A stretch of 7,687 bases of DNA from Actinomycetales bacterium (GCA_012514835.1 JAAYZM010000255.1:1-7687), one strand, 5' to 3'; positions 1-6,597 are shown, counted from the stretch's first letter. The notes: generated from the sequence alone by a model not told the origin. Made by a program: numbers and translations.

Positions 1-369
1 CGCTCGGGGGAGGACAGGTCCACCCGCAAGTCGTTCGACAGCTTCACCCCGCTCGGACCCTGGATCACGACGGCGGACGAGGTGCCCGACCCCGGTGGCC
101 TCGAGCTGCGCTGCTGGGTCGACGACGAGCTCCGCCAGCACGCGTCCACCCGTGACCTCATCTACGACGTTGCCGAGCTCGTCTCCTACACGAGCCACGT
201 CATGACGCTGTTCCCGGGGGACGTCATCGCGACGGGGACACCCGCCGGGGTCGGTCCCATCGCTGCGGGGCAGCGCGTGAGCGTCGAGATCGCGGGGCTC
301 GGCCGCCTCGACGTGGGCGTCACCGATGACGGCGCGATCGACTACGCGACCCGACCGGGCCCGCGGTGA
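1..369 (+). CDS. Fumarylacetoacetate hydrolase (FAH) family protein, C-terminal part
   Basis: The frame is open from the first base of the window to TGA at 367-369, so only the last 122 residues are seen and the start lies upstream. The family signatures are clear: a KSFDSFTPLGPWI stretch near the window start, a DLIYDVAELVSYTS helix region, and the hallmark GDVIATGTPAGVG loop (about bases 220-258) that forms part of the metal and substrate pocket. Family members are Mg/Mn-dependent cytosolic enzymes that cleave C-C bonds, decarboxylate, or hydrate 2-oxo or 1,3-dioxo acids, often late in aromatic degradation. The stop overlaps the next gene's GTG start (GTGA), which implies translational coupling. 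The catalytic His and Glu residues expected in the N-terminal half are outside the window, so the exact reaction (hydrolase, isomerase or decarboxylase) cannot be assigned. Confidence 0.93.
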   Translation, partial: RSGEDRSTRKSFDSFTPLGPWITTADEVPDPGGLELRCWVDDELRQHASTRDLIYDVAELVSYTSHVMTLFPGDVIATGTPAGVGPIAAGQRVSVEIAGLGRLDVGVTDDGAIDYATRPGPR

Positions 370-2444
370 CCGCCCTCGAGCCCGCACCGGCGCAGGTGCG
401 CAGCACGGGCCTTGACGCGATGTTCCGACCGCGCAGCATCGCCGTCGTCGGCGCCTCGGCGCACCCTGACAAGGCGGGGTTCGCGATGATGCAGGCGCTG
501 CGGACCTTCCCCGGAGCCCTGCATCCCGTCAACCCGCGAGGCGGCGAGATCCTGGGGCGACCCGCCATCACGAGCATCCGGGAGGTCGACGACGTCGACC
601 TCGCCGTCTTCGTCGTTCCGCCACACGTCGTCCCGGGGGCGCTCGAGGACGCGGCGGCCGCCGGCATCCGCGCCGCTGTCGTGTGCGCGGGCGGCTTCGC
701 CGAGACGGGCCCGGAGGGCGCCGCGCTCCAGGACCGCGTCGCGGCCGCGGCGCGCGACGGCGGTATCCGGCTCCTGGGTCCCAACACCTCGGGCTTCATG
801 AACCCGCGCGACGGCGCGACGGCGAACTTCATGCCCGCCGTCTGCGACCTCGCACCCGGTTCGGTGAGCATCGTCGCCCAGTCCGGCGGGGTGAACCTCG
901 CGATCGCGTTCATGCTCGACCGCGCCGGCGTGGGACTGCGCCTCGGCGTCGGGCTCGGCAACGCGATCGACGTCGACTTCCCCGAGCTCGTCGATTTTCT
1001 CGCGCACGACGAGTCGACGACAGCGATCGGCCTGCACCTCGAGGGAGTGTCCGACGGACCGGGACTCGTCGCCGCGCTGCGCCGAGCGACCGCCCGGAAG
1101 CCCGTCGTCGCGTTCAAGGTCGGCCGCTCCGACGTCTCGGAGTTCGCTCGTTCGCACACCGGAGCCATGACGGGATCGTTCGCCCTCACCCGGGCTGCGC
1201 TGCAGCAAGCGGGCGCCGTCGTCGTCGACAGCCTCGAGGAGCTCGTCGCGGCGCTCACGGCGTTGCGATCCGTCCGGCTTCCCGCCGGCGCCGACGGCGT
1301 CGGGCTCGTCACGGGGCAGGCTGGCCCGGGCCTGGCGATCGCCGATGCGCTCGGCGCGCGCGGCGTCGCGGTGCCGACCCTGTCGGCGCAGACGCAGTCC
1401 CGCATCGGCGAGCTGCTCCCGCCGATCACCTTCCAGTCCAACCCCGTCGACACGGGCCGGCCCGCGGCGACGTTCCCCGACGTGCTCGCCGCCGTCGGAG
1501 CGGATCCCGCCGTCGGTGCCGTCGGCGTCTACGCGCTGGACGAACCGGGTGCTCTCGATCCGGTCGCCGCCGTCGGAGCGCTCCAAGGTCGCGTGCTCTT
1601 CGCGAGCGGCGGACCCTCTGACACGATGACGCAGCGCCGCGCCGAGTTCGACGCGGTCGGGGTACCCATGTTCACGAGTCCCGGAGACCTCGCGACGGGG
1701 CTCGCCGCCGTCGCGCTCGACGCTCAGGCCCGCACGATCACGGACGAGGAGCCCGCAGCACCCCAGCGAACGCTCGGTCGCACGCTCGACGAGCACGAGG
1801 GCAAGGCGCTGCTCGAGACCTACGGCGTCCCGACCTTGCCACGCCGAGTCGCCCACGACCGTGCCGCGGCGCTCGAGGCCCTCGCCGGGCTCGGCGGACC
1901 CGTCGTGGTGAAGATCCTCGACGCGGCCGTGCTGCACAAGTCCGACGTGGGCGGCGTCCACGTCGGTGTGCATGACCAGGCCGGGCTCGAGGCGGCACTC
2001 GACGCGATCGACGCGATCGAGCCGCGAAGCTCCACGCGCCGCTACCTCCTCGAGGAGATGGCCCCGCCGGGCGCGGAGCTCATCGTGGGTGCGACGCGTG
2101 ACGCCGTATTCGGCCCCGTCGTGCTGCTCGCCCTGGGCGGTGTGGCAGCCGAGCTCGGCAGCGACCCGATCCTGCGCCTCGCGCCCCTGAGCGAGTCGCG
2201 CGCCGCGGAGATGGTGGACCAGCTGCCAGCCGCCGTCCTGGACGGCTTCCGCGGTGCACCGCTCGTCGACCGCGTCGCGCTCGGCGAGGTGCTGCGTGCC
2301 GTCGGCCGGCTCGTGTGCGAGCACGACGACGTCGCCGAGGTGGATCTCAACCCCGTCCGCATCACGCCGCAAGGCCCGGTGGCCCTCGACGCCCTCGTGG
2401 TGGCCGCCACTCGAGAGGAGAACGATGTCCAGCACGACGCCTAG
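366..2444 (+). CDS. NDP-forming acyl-CoA synthetase (acetate--CoA ligase, ADP-forming, family)
   Basis: This 692-residue protein has the single-chain layout of the NDP-forming acyl-CoA synthetase superfamily. A CoA-binding Rossmann domain spans about residues 18-145 (RPRSIAVVGAS, GPNTSG at 138-143). Succinyl-CoA-ligase-like domains span about 165-455, with AQSGG at 171-175 and an SHTG motif whose His264 matches the phosphohistidine site. A C-terminal ATP-grasp domain spans about 472-682 (HKSDVGGV at 524-531, LGGVAAE at 590-596, EVDLNP at 658-663). The length is normal for one-piece homologues. Known members interconvert an acyl-CoA, ADP and phosphate with a free acid, ATP and CoA, through an enzyme phosphohistidine. 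The GTG start at 366 overlaps the upstream stop and no strong Shine-Dalgarno site is present, so translation is probably coupled. The acid substrate is unknown; the neighbours suggest an acid released during ring degradation (inference). Confidence 0.92.
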   Translation: MTALEPAPAQVRSTGLDAMFRPRSIAVVGASAHPDKAGFAMMQALRTFPGALHPVNPRGGEILGRPAITSIREVDDVDLAVFVVPPHVVPGALEDAAAAGIRAAVVCAGGFAETGPEGAALQDRVAAAARDGGIRLLGPNTSGFMNPRDGATANFMPAVCDLAPGSVSIVAQSGGVNLAIAFMLDRAGVGLRLGVGLGNAIDVDFPELVDFLAHDESTTAIGLHLEGVSDGPGLVAALRRATARKPVVAFKVGRSDVSEFARSHTGAMTGSFALTRAALQQAGAVVVDSLEELVAALTALRSVRLPAGADGVGLVTGQAGPGLAIADALGARGVAVPTLSAQTQSRIGELLPPITFQSNPVDTGRPAATFPDVLAAVGADPAVGAVGVYALDEPGALDPVAAVGALQGRVLFASGGPSDTMTQRRAEFDAVGVPMFTSPGDLATGLAAVALDAQARTITDEEPAAPQRTLGRTLDEHEGKALLETYGVPTLPRRVAHDRAAALEALAGLGGPVVVKILDAAVLHKSDVGGVHVGVHDQAGLEAALDAIDAIEPRSSTRRYLLEEMAPPGAELIVGATRDAVFGPVVLLALGGVAAELGSDPILRLAPLSESRAAEMVDQLPAAVLDGFRGAPLVDRVALGEVLRAVGRLVCEHDDVAEVDLNPVRITPQGPVALDALVVAATREENDVQHDA
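2413..2420 (+). promoter_or_regulatory. Shine-Dalgarno site of the monooxygenase gene
   Basis: GAGAGGAG lies inside the end of the preceding CDS, 4 bases before the ATG at 2425. It fixes that ATG as the start and rules out the longer open frame that runs through the upstream gene. Confidence 0.75.
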
Positions 2445-3666
2445 CACCACGCAAGGTCCCCAGCCACCCGTGATCGTCGTGGGCGCCGGCCCGGTCGGGC
2501 TCACGGCCGCGCTCGCCCTGCGCGCCTACGGCCTGCCCGTCGTCGTGCTTGAGGCAGGCGCGGACGGCAGGCAGCGTCCGGGGAGCCGGGCGATCTTCAC
2601 CCACTCGCAGACCTTGCAGATCCTCGACCGGATCAGTCCGGGGCTCGGTGCTGAGCTGTACGGGCACGGTGTGTACTGGAACACGCAGCGCACCTTCTAC
2701 GGGGGCAAGGAGGTCTACGCCAAGACCTACCCCGACCCGCCCGCCGATGCGTACCCGCACTTCACGAGCCTGCCGCAGGTGCAGATCGAGGCGTACCTGT
2801 ACGCGCGGGCCGTCGCGAGCGGTGTCGAGGTCGCGTGGGAGCAGGAGGTCACCGGTGTCAGCGCTCACGACGACGGCGTGACGATCACCACGAGCGCGGG
2901 CCGCGAGTGGCTGGCGTCGTACGTGATCGGCGCGGACGGTTCGCGATCGAACGTCCGCAAGCAGATCGGTGCCCGCATGGAGGGCAGCAAGGACGACGGG
3001 TGGTACATCGTCGTCGACGTCGACGAGATCGCCGAGCCCGCGCTCCCGCAAGAGCGGCACTTCCACTACGCCCACCCCGCGGTCGACGGCCGCAACGTCC
3101 TCGTGGTCCCGTTCGCCGGGGGCTACCGCGTGGACCTGCAGCTCGTGGACGGGGACGACCCCGAGGAGCTCGCCTCGACGGACGGCGTGCGCGGATGGCT
3201 CGACGCGGTGCTCCCGCCGGGCTACTCGGACCGGACGTCGTGGGTCTCGACCTACCAGTTCCTCCAGCTCGTCGCGCACGACTTCGCGGACCCGGCGCGT
3301 CGGGTGCTGCTCGTGGGGGAGGCCGCGCACCTGTTCGCCCCGTTCGGGGCGCGAGGGCTCAACTCCGGTGTGCCGGACGCGGAGTCCGCGGCGATCGCCG
3401 TGGCTGCTGCCCTGCAGGCGAGCAACCCCGAGGCGGCGCGGGTCCCGATCGAGGGTTTCGCTCTCTCGCGGCGGTCCGCGGCCCTCTTCAACCGCGACGC
3501 GGCGGGCGAGGCGCTCGCGCACCTGCGTCCCGACGCGCTGACGAGCGAGAAGATCCGTGCGGCCGCCGAGAGTGCCCCCGAGGACGCCGAGGCGTCGACG
3601 TGGCTCGAGAAGGCGCCGTACGGTCCCCGGGGCGTGCACACGGCGCAGACCGTCTACCGCTACTGA
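2425..3666 (+). CDS. FAD-dependent monooxygenase (aromatic hydroxylase type)
   Basis: This 413-residue flavoprotein belongs to the p-hydroxybenzoate-hydroxylase-like class A monooxygenases. Residues 16-45 form a Rossmann FAD site (VIVVGAGPVG ending in VLEAG). GADGSRS at 169-175 is the 'DG' motif contacting FAD and NAD(P)H. VLLVGEAAHLFAPFGARG at about 294-311 is the second FAD motif. Such enzymes use NAD(P)H and O2 to hydroxylate a ring, normally a phenol. The second FAD motif reads GEAAH where most relatives have GDAAH. There is no long C-terminal thioredoxin-like extension. The ATG at 2425 is chosen because GAGAGGAG lies just upstream (2413-2420) and the FAD fold begins soon after; upstream in-frame codons are only readthrough of the previous gene. 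It overlaps the preceding gene by 20 bases and appears to be the last gene of the operon, ahead of two hairpins. Substrate is not assignable from sequence. Confidence 0.9.
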   Translation: MSSTTPSTTQGPQPPVIVVGAGPVGLTAALALRAYGLPVVVLEAGADGRQRPGSRAIFTHSQTLQILDRISPGLGAELYGHGVYWNTQRTFYGGKEVYAKTYPDPPADAYPHFTSLPQVQIEAYLYARAVASGVEVAWEQEVTGVSAHDDGVTITTSAGREWLASYVIGADGSRSNVRKQIGARMEGSKDDGWYIVVDVDEIAEPALPQERHFHYAHPAVDGRNVLVVPFAGGYRVDLQLVDGDDPEELASTDGVRGWLDAVLPPGYSDRTSWVSTYQFLQLVAHDFADPARRVLLVGEAAHLFAPFGARGLNSGVPDAESAAIAVAAALQASNPEAARVPIEGFALSRRSAALFNRDAAGEALAHLRPDALTSEKIRAAAESAPEDAEASTWLEKAPYGPRGVHTAQTVYRY

Positions 3667-3674
3667 GAGACCTT

Positions 3675-3697
3675 GTCCCCGGCGTTCGCGCCGGGAC
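3675..3697 (+). terminator. UUCG-capped hairpin after the monooxygenase gene
   Basis: A stem of nine pairs with one bulged C (3677) is closed by a TTCG tetraloop at 3685-3688, 8 bases after the stop codon. It is very stable for its size, but no T-run follows. It could end transcription partially or protect the mRNA 3' end upstream of the second hairpin. Confidence 0.5.
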
Positions 3698-3707
3698 GGG
3701 AAGCACG

Positions 3708-3737
3708 AAGGCCGCCCCCTGGTGAGGGGGCGGCCTT
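3708..3737. terminator. Strong, probably bidirectional terminator
   Basis: A perfect 13-bp stem (3708-3720 with 3725-3737, GC core GGCCGCCCCC) has a GGTG loop. On the plus strand it is followed by TCGTT. On the minus strand it begins 4 bases after the CCA end of tRNA-Val(GAC). It therefore sits between two convergent units, the catabolic operon and the tRNA cluster, and can terminate both. Confidence 0.85.
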
Positions 3738-3741
3738 TCGT

Positions 3742-3816
3742 TGGTGGGCGATACTGGGATCGAACCAGTGACCTCTTCCGTGTCAGGGAAGCGCGCTACC
3801 GCTGCGCCAATCGCCC
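3742..3816 (-). tRNA. tRNA-Val(GAC), with encoded CCA
   Basis: Read on the minus strand the cloverleaf is complete. The acceptor GGGCGAT pairs with ATCGCCC, the D stem is GCGC/GCGC, and the anticodon stem CTTCC/GGAAG encloses CTGACAC, giving anticodon GAC (decodes GUC/GUU). The T arm is ACTGG-TTCGATC-CCAGT. The discriminator is A (base 3745) and CCA is encoded at 3742-3744. The body without CCA is 72 nt. It is the last gene of a three-tRNA minus-strand cluster, 12 bases beyond tRNA-Cys. Confidence 0.97.
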
Positions 3817-3828
3817 GTTGCTGCTGCG

Positions 3829-3899
3829 AGGTGGAGATGGGATTCGAACCCACGTATACGGCTTTGCAGGCCGCTGCCTCGCCTCTCGGCCACTCCACC
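3829..3899 (-). tRNA. tRNA-Cys(GCA)
   Basis: On the minus strand the acceptor GGTGGAG pairs with CTCCACC. The anticodon loop CTGCAAA gives anticodon GCA, and the T loop is TTCGAAT. The discriminator is U (base 3829), the identity element typical of tRNA-Cys. CCA is not encoded (CGC follows), so it must be added by the CCA-adding enzyme. The length is 71 nt. It lies between tRNA-Gly and tRNA-Val in the same cluster. Confidence 0.97.
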
Positions 3900-3951
3900 A
3901 CGAGACCCGTGCCCGCCAGCCTCGCGAGCTGTCTTTGGCAGTGTGCCTCAG

Positions 3952-4024
3952 AGCGGACGACGGGATTCGAACCCGCGACCCTCACCTTGGCAAGGTGATG
4001 CTCTACCAGCTGAGCCACGTCCGC
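3952..4024 (-). tRNA. tRNA-Gly(GCC)
   Basis: On the minus strand the acceptor GCGGACG pairs with CGTCCGC. The anticodon stem TCACC/GGTGA encloses TTGCCAA, giving anticodon GCC. The T arm is GCGGG-TTCGAAT-CCCGT. The discriminator is U (base 3952), as usual in bacterial tRNA-Gly. No CCA is encoded. The length is 73 nt. It is the promoter-proximal gene of the cluster, with a 52-base spacer to tRNA-Cys. Confidence 0.97.
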
Positions 4025-4058
4025 GCTGCATCAGCGTTCCCGCTGTGCTGCATCGGAG

Positions 4059-4089
4059 ACTCTAACCGACCGAGCGCGCCATCGTCCAA
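4059..4089 (-). promoter_or_regulatory. Predicted promoter of the Gly-Cys-Val tRNA cluster
   Basis: Read on the minus strand, TTGGAC (bases 4089-4084) lies 19 bases before TAGAGT (bases 4064-4059). These fit sigma-70-type -35 and -10 elements, though the spacer is slightly long. Transcription would start near 4052, about 28 bases before the tRNA-Gly 5' end. Confidence 0.5.
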
Positions 4090-4107
4090 CTGACACGCAC
4101 GCCTCGG

Positions 4108-4120
4108 TACGGTGGCCCGG
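4108..4120 (+). promoter_or_regulatory. Predicted -10 element and leaderless start of pabB
   Basis: TACGGT at 4108-4113 fits the actinobacterial TANNNT -10 element and ends 6 bases before the GTG at 4120, so transcription should begin at or next to the start codon. No Shine-Dalgarno sequence precedes the GTG, and a stop at 4063-4065 bounds the frame with no other start codon between. This agrees with a leaderless mRNA. No clear -35 element is seen; the best-placed hexamer (4085-4090) overlaps the -35 of the divergent tRNA promoter. Confidence 0.55.
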
Positions 4121-5283
4121 TGACGACGCCCGACATCCGCGAGAGCTTGCGGCGCGAGCGTGCCGTGGCGAGCTTTGCGGGTGTCCGGGCTCACGGGGTC
4201 CTCGAGTGCGTCGACGTCGTCGCTGAGCCGCAGCGGCTTGCGGCTGGCGGGTGGTGGGCCGTGTCCGGAGACTTCTCCGGACGGGTGCGGGCATGGCGGT
4301 TCGCTCACGTCGAGCGGTCCGAGGGTGGGGGAGCGCGAGAAGGCACCTCCGTGTCCGACGCCGGTCTCCCCGGTGACGTTTCTCACTCCGTGGCCGCGTG
4401 GCGGGGCCCGGACCCGACCGCGTGGTCCAGCTCGATGTCCCGTGCCGAGTACGAGGGCGCGGTCTCTGCGACGCGCGCCGCGATCCGCGAGGGCGACGTC
4501 TACCAGGCGAACATCTGCCGCGTGCTGCGCGCACCACTGCCCGCTGAGGCCGACGGCACGGAACCCGATGCCCTCGCGCTGGGCGCGCGGCTCGCGGCGG
4601 GCAACCCGGCACCCTTCGCCGGGACCCTGCACGTGCCCGAGGGCGCGGGCGTACCCCCCGCGTGGATCGTCTCGGCATCGCCAGAGCTGTTCCTGCGGCT
4701 CGAGGACGGCCGGCTCACGTCGAGCCCGATCAAGGGCACCGCGACCGTGCCCGCGGGGCTCACGGAGAAGGACCGCGCGGAGAACGTGATGATCACCGAC
4801 CTCGTGCGCAACGACCTGCAGCGCGTGTGCGAGCCGGGCACGGTGGACGTCACCGCGCTCCTCGCCGTCGAGCAGCACCCGGGCCTCGTGCACCTCGTCT
4901 CGACCGTCACGGGGGCGCTCGAGCCCGAGGTTCGTGACGCACCGGACGCGTGGGGGCGGATCTTCAGGGCGACCTACCCGCCTGGCTCGGTCTCGGGAGC
5001 GCCCAAGTCCTCCGCCTTGCGCACGATCGACGCCCTCGAGCCGGTCGACCGCGGCCCGTACTGCGGCGCGTTCGGCTGGATCGACGCGGACGCCGGACGC
5101 GCGGAGCTCGCCGTGGCGATCCGGACCTTCTGGTGGGAGGCCACCGAGGGAGGTGTCCTGCGCTTCGGCACGGGTGCGGGCATCACGTGGGGCTCCGACC
5201 CGGCGGCGGAGTGGGAGGAGACCGAGCTCAAGGCGCGTCGCCTCGTCGCGATCGCGTCGAGCGGGCGAGACTGGACGCCATGA
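4120..5283 (+). CDS. pabB: Aminodeoxychorismate synthase component I (PabB)
   Basis: PabB uses chorismate and ammonia, delivered by the glutamine amidotransferase PabA, to make 4-amino-4-deoxychorismate in folate synthesis. The 387-residue protein carries the chorismate-binding fold: GDVYQAN at 125-131, SPELFLRLEDG at 187-197, PIKGT at 203-207, TDLVRNDLQRV at 226-236, YPPGSVSGAPK at 286-296, YCGAFGWI at 314-321 and a glutamate-rich GSDPAAEWEETELKA tail. The lysine in PIKGT (Lys205) is typical of PabB, where anthranilate synthase TrpE has PIAGT. No amidotransferase domain is fused and no pabA lies in the window. GTG is the only usable start in the frame. The stop overlaps the pabC start as ATGA, so the two are co-translated. 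About 100 N-terminal residues are weakly conserved, as usual. Confidence 0.93.
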   Translation: MTTPDIRESLRRERAVASFAGVRAHGVLECVDVVAEPQRLAAGGWWAVSGDFSGRVRAWRFAHVERSEGGGAREGTSVSDAGLPGDVSHSVAAWRGPDPTAWSSSMSRAEYEGAVSATRAAIREGDVYQANICRVLRAPLPAEADGTEPDALALGARLAAGNPAPFAGTLHVPEGAGVPPAWIVSASPELFLRLEDGRLTSSPIKGTATVPAGLTEKDRAENVMITDLVRNDLQRVCEPGTVDVTALLAVEQHPGLVHLVSTVTGALEPEVRDAPDAWGRIFRATYPPGSVSGAPKSSALRTIDALEPVDRGPYCGAFGWIDADAGRAELAVAIRTFWWEATEGGVLRFGTGAGITWGSDPAAEWEETELKARRLVAIASSGRDWTP

Positions 5284-6140
5284 GCACGGTGATCTGGCAC
5301 GACGGGCGGCTCGTCGACCCGGACGAGCCCCTCGTGACCGCCGTCGACCACGGTCTCACGGTCGGTGACGGGATCTTCGAGACGTGCGCGGTGTACGACG
5401 GCGGCGTCTTCGCCCTGAAGCGCCACCTCGCGCGGCTTGCTCGCAGCGCTGCGGGGCTCGGGATCGCGGCGCCGAACGAAGAGCGCATCCGCGAGGGCAT
5501 CGCCGCGGTGCTCCGTGCGGCGCCGGACGCTGGACGCCTGCGCATCACCGTGACGGACGGGCCCGGTCCGCTCGGCTCGTTCCGTGACGCCCCCGACCCC
5601 TCCCGCCAGACCGTGCTCGTGGTGGCCGGGCCCGCCGCTGCGCCCAAGCCCGCACGCGTGGTCCGGGTCCCGTGGGTGCGCAACGAGCGCTCGGCCGTCG
5701 TCGGGCTGAAGACGACGTCGTACGCCGAGAACGTCGTCGTGCTCGCCGCCGCGCGTGCCGCGGGAGCGGACGAGGCACTCCTCGCGAACACGGTGGGGGA
5801 GCTGTGCGAGGGCACGGCGTCGAACGTCTTCGTCGAGCGTGGCGGGGAGCTCGTGACGCCGCCCCTGACGAGCGGATGCCTCGCGGGGATCACGCGCGAG
5901 CTCGTGCTCGAGTGGAGCCAGGACGCGGGCCTGCCCGTGCGTGAGGCCGAGCCGGGGGAGCTGCGTTACGACGTGCTCGACGAGGTCTCGCGCGGCGAGG
6001 CGCACCTGGCCCTCGCCGGTTCCATCCGCAACCTCGTGCCCGTGGTCGCGCTCGACGGCGTCGAGGTCGCAGCGGGAGAGACCACGCGCGCGGCGATGGA
6101 CGTGTTCGCGGCGCGACGGCAGCAGTCGATCGACCCCTGA
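5280..6140 (+). CDS. pabC: Aminodeoxychorismate lyase (PabC), class IV PLP aminotransferase fold
   Basis: PabC removes pyruvate from aminodeoxychorismate to give p-aminobenzoate, the second step after PabB. The 286-residue protein has fold-type IV PLP signatures: DHGLTVGDGIFET at 23-35, RHLARL at 48-53, VGLKTTSYAENV at 141-152 with Lys144 as the likely Schiff-base lysine, EGTASNVF at 177-184 and TSGCLAGITR at 197-206. The length is normal for the family. The same fold includes branched-chain and D-amino-acid aminotransferases, and sequence alone does not fully separate them. The ATGA overlap with pabB makes PabC by far the most likely identity. The next gene is on the opposite strand and ends 19 bases away. 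Confidence 0.9.
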   Translation: MSTVIWHDGRLVDPDEPLVTAVDHGLTVGDGIFETCAVYDGGVFALKRHLARLARSAAGLGIAAPNEERIREGIAAVLRAAPDAGRLRITVTDGPGPLGSFRDAPDPSRQTVLVVAGPAAAPKPARVVRVPWVRNERSAVVGLKTTSYAENVVVLAAARAAGADEALLANTVGELCEGTASNVFVERGGELVTPPLTSGCLAGITRELVLEWSQDAGLPVREAEPGELRYDVLDEVSRGEAHLALAGSIRNLVPVVALDGVEVAAGETTRAAMDVFAARRQQSIDP

Positions 6141-6161
6141 GCGGCCGAGCGGAGAGGGGTC
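6132..6161. terminator. Weak hairpin overlapping the stop codons of convergent pabC and ssg gene
   Basis: GACCCCT (6132-6138) is complementary to AGGGGTC (6155-6161), a 7-bp stem with a 16-base loop rich in GC. Both arms include bases of the two opposing stop codons. There is no T-run, so a terminator role is tentative. No other candidate exists in the 19-base gap. Confidence 0.3.
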
Positions 6162-6585
6162 AGGAGCTGAGCGAGGCGATCAGGGCCGAGATCTGGTCCT
6201 GGATCGAGTCGCTCTCGTGGCCGAGGGGCACGAGGGTCGCCGTCGTCGCGAGGAACCGCTCGAGCGGGTCCACGGGGCACGCGAGGAGCGCTTCGCCCTC
6301 GACCCCGTACAGCGCGATGAGCAAGTAGGCCGGGTCCTCGTCGCGCCAGATGCGCACGTCGCCGAGCCCCGCGGGGTGCTCCTCGGTCGAGGCGAGCCCG
6401 TCCTGCAAGAGCTCACGGCCGAAGAGCCACGTCGACATCGCGCTCTGGCCGGAGAACGTCGCACGGATCGTGTACGGGTCGCCGCTGAAGAAGCTGAGCT
6501 CGGTGGTCACCGGCAGCACGGTCGCGTCCGAGAGCACGAGCTGCATGGTGACGACGTCGACCACGTCGGATCGCTGCACGGTCAT
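6160..6585 (-). CDS. SsgA-like cell-division/sporulation regulator (SALP), probably SsgB type
   Basis: The 141-residue protein matches the small SsgA/SsgB family of actinobacteria, in which Streptomyces SsgB recruits FtsZ to sporulation septa. Family landmarks are in order: LVLSDATVLPVTTELSF at 17-33, DPYTIRATF at 36-44, TWLFGRELLQDGL at 52-64, GDVRIW at 75-80, LIALYGVEGEALL at 89-101 and a PLERFLATT helix at 107-115. The acidic helical tail (DQISALIASLSS) resembles the SsgB C terminus as I remember it. The ATG at 6585 is preferred because GAGGGGA (plus-strand bases 6591-6597) sits 5 bases upstream; an upstream in-frame ATG at 6636 lacks support. There is no signal peptide or membrane segment. 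The gene converges with pabC and diverges from tRNA-Val(CAC). In a non-sporulating host its job would be vegetative division or cell shape (inference). Confidence 0.88.
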   Translation of the reverse strand: MTVQRSDVVDVVTMQLVLSDATVLPVTTELSFFSGDPYTIRATFSGQSAMSTWLFGRELLQDGLASTEEHPAGLGDVRIWRDEDPAYLLIALYGVEGEALLACPVDPLERFLATTATLVPLGHESDSIQDQISALIASLSS

Positions 6586-6590
6586 CGATG

Positions 6591-6597
6591 TCCCCTC
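6591..6597 (-). promoter_or_regulatory. Shine-Dalgarno site of the SsgA-like gene
   Basis: On the minus strand GAGGGGA ends 5 bases before the ATG at 6585. It decides between this start and the ATG 51 bases further upstream. Confidence 0.7.

Noticed and set aside
2254..2424. N-terminal extension of the monooxygenase to an upstream in-frame start at 2254
   Set aside because: The extra 57 residues are an out-of-frame reading of the synthetase gene. The ATG at 2425 has a good Shine-Dalgarno site and leads directly into the FAD fold.
320..2504. Long minus-strand open frames (up to 720 codons) opposite the acyl-CoA synthetase gene
   Set aside because: They are shadow frames produced by high GC in third codon positions. 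They show low-complexity Arg/Gly/Asp-rich sequence and no family motifs, while the plus strand has a complete enzyme.
3557..4093. Open frames on both strands across the tRNA cluster giving peptides such as GDTGIEPVTSSVSG or GDGIRTHVYGFAG
   Set aside because: These are translations of tRNA genes and their complements, a well-known source of spurious 'hypothetical proteins' in databases. The cloverleaves explain the sequence fully.
4120..5283. Anthranilate synthase TrpE instead of PabB
   Set aside because: The motif is PIKGT rather than PIAGT, the protein is shorter than typical TrpE, and it overlaps a class IV PLP lyase gene, which fits PabB-PabC.
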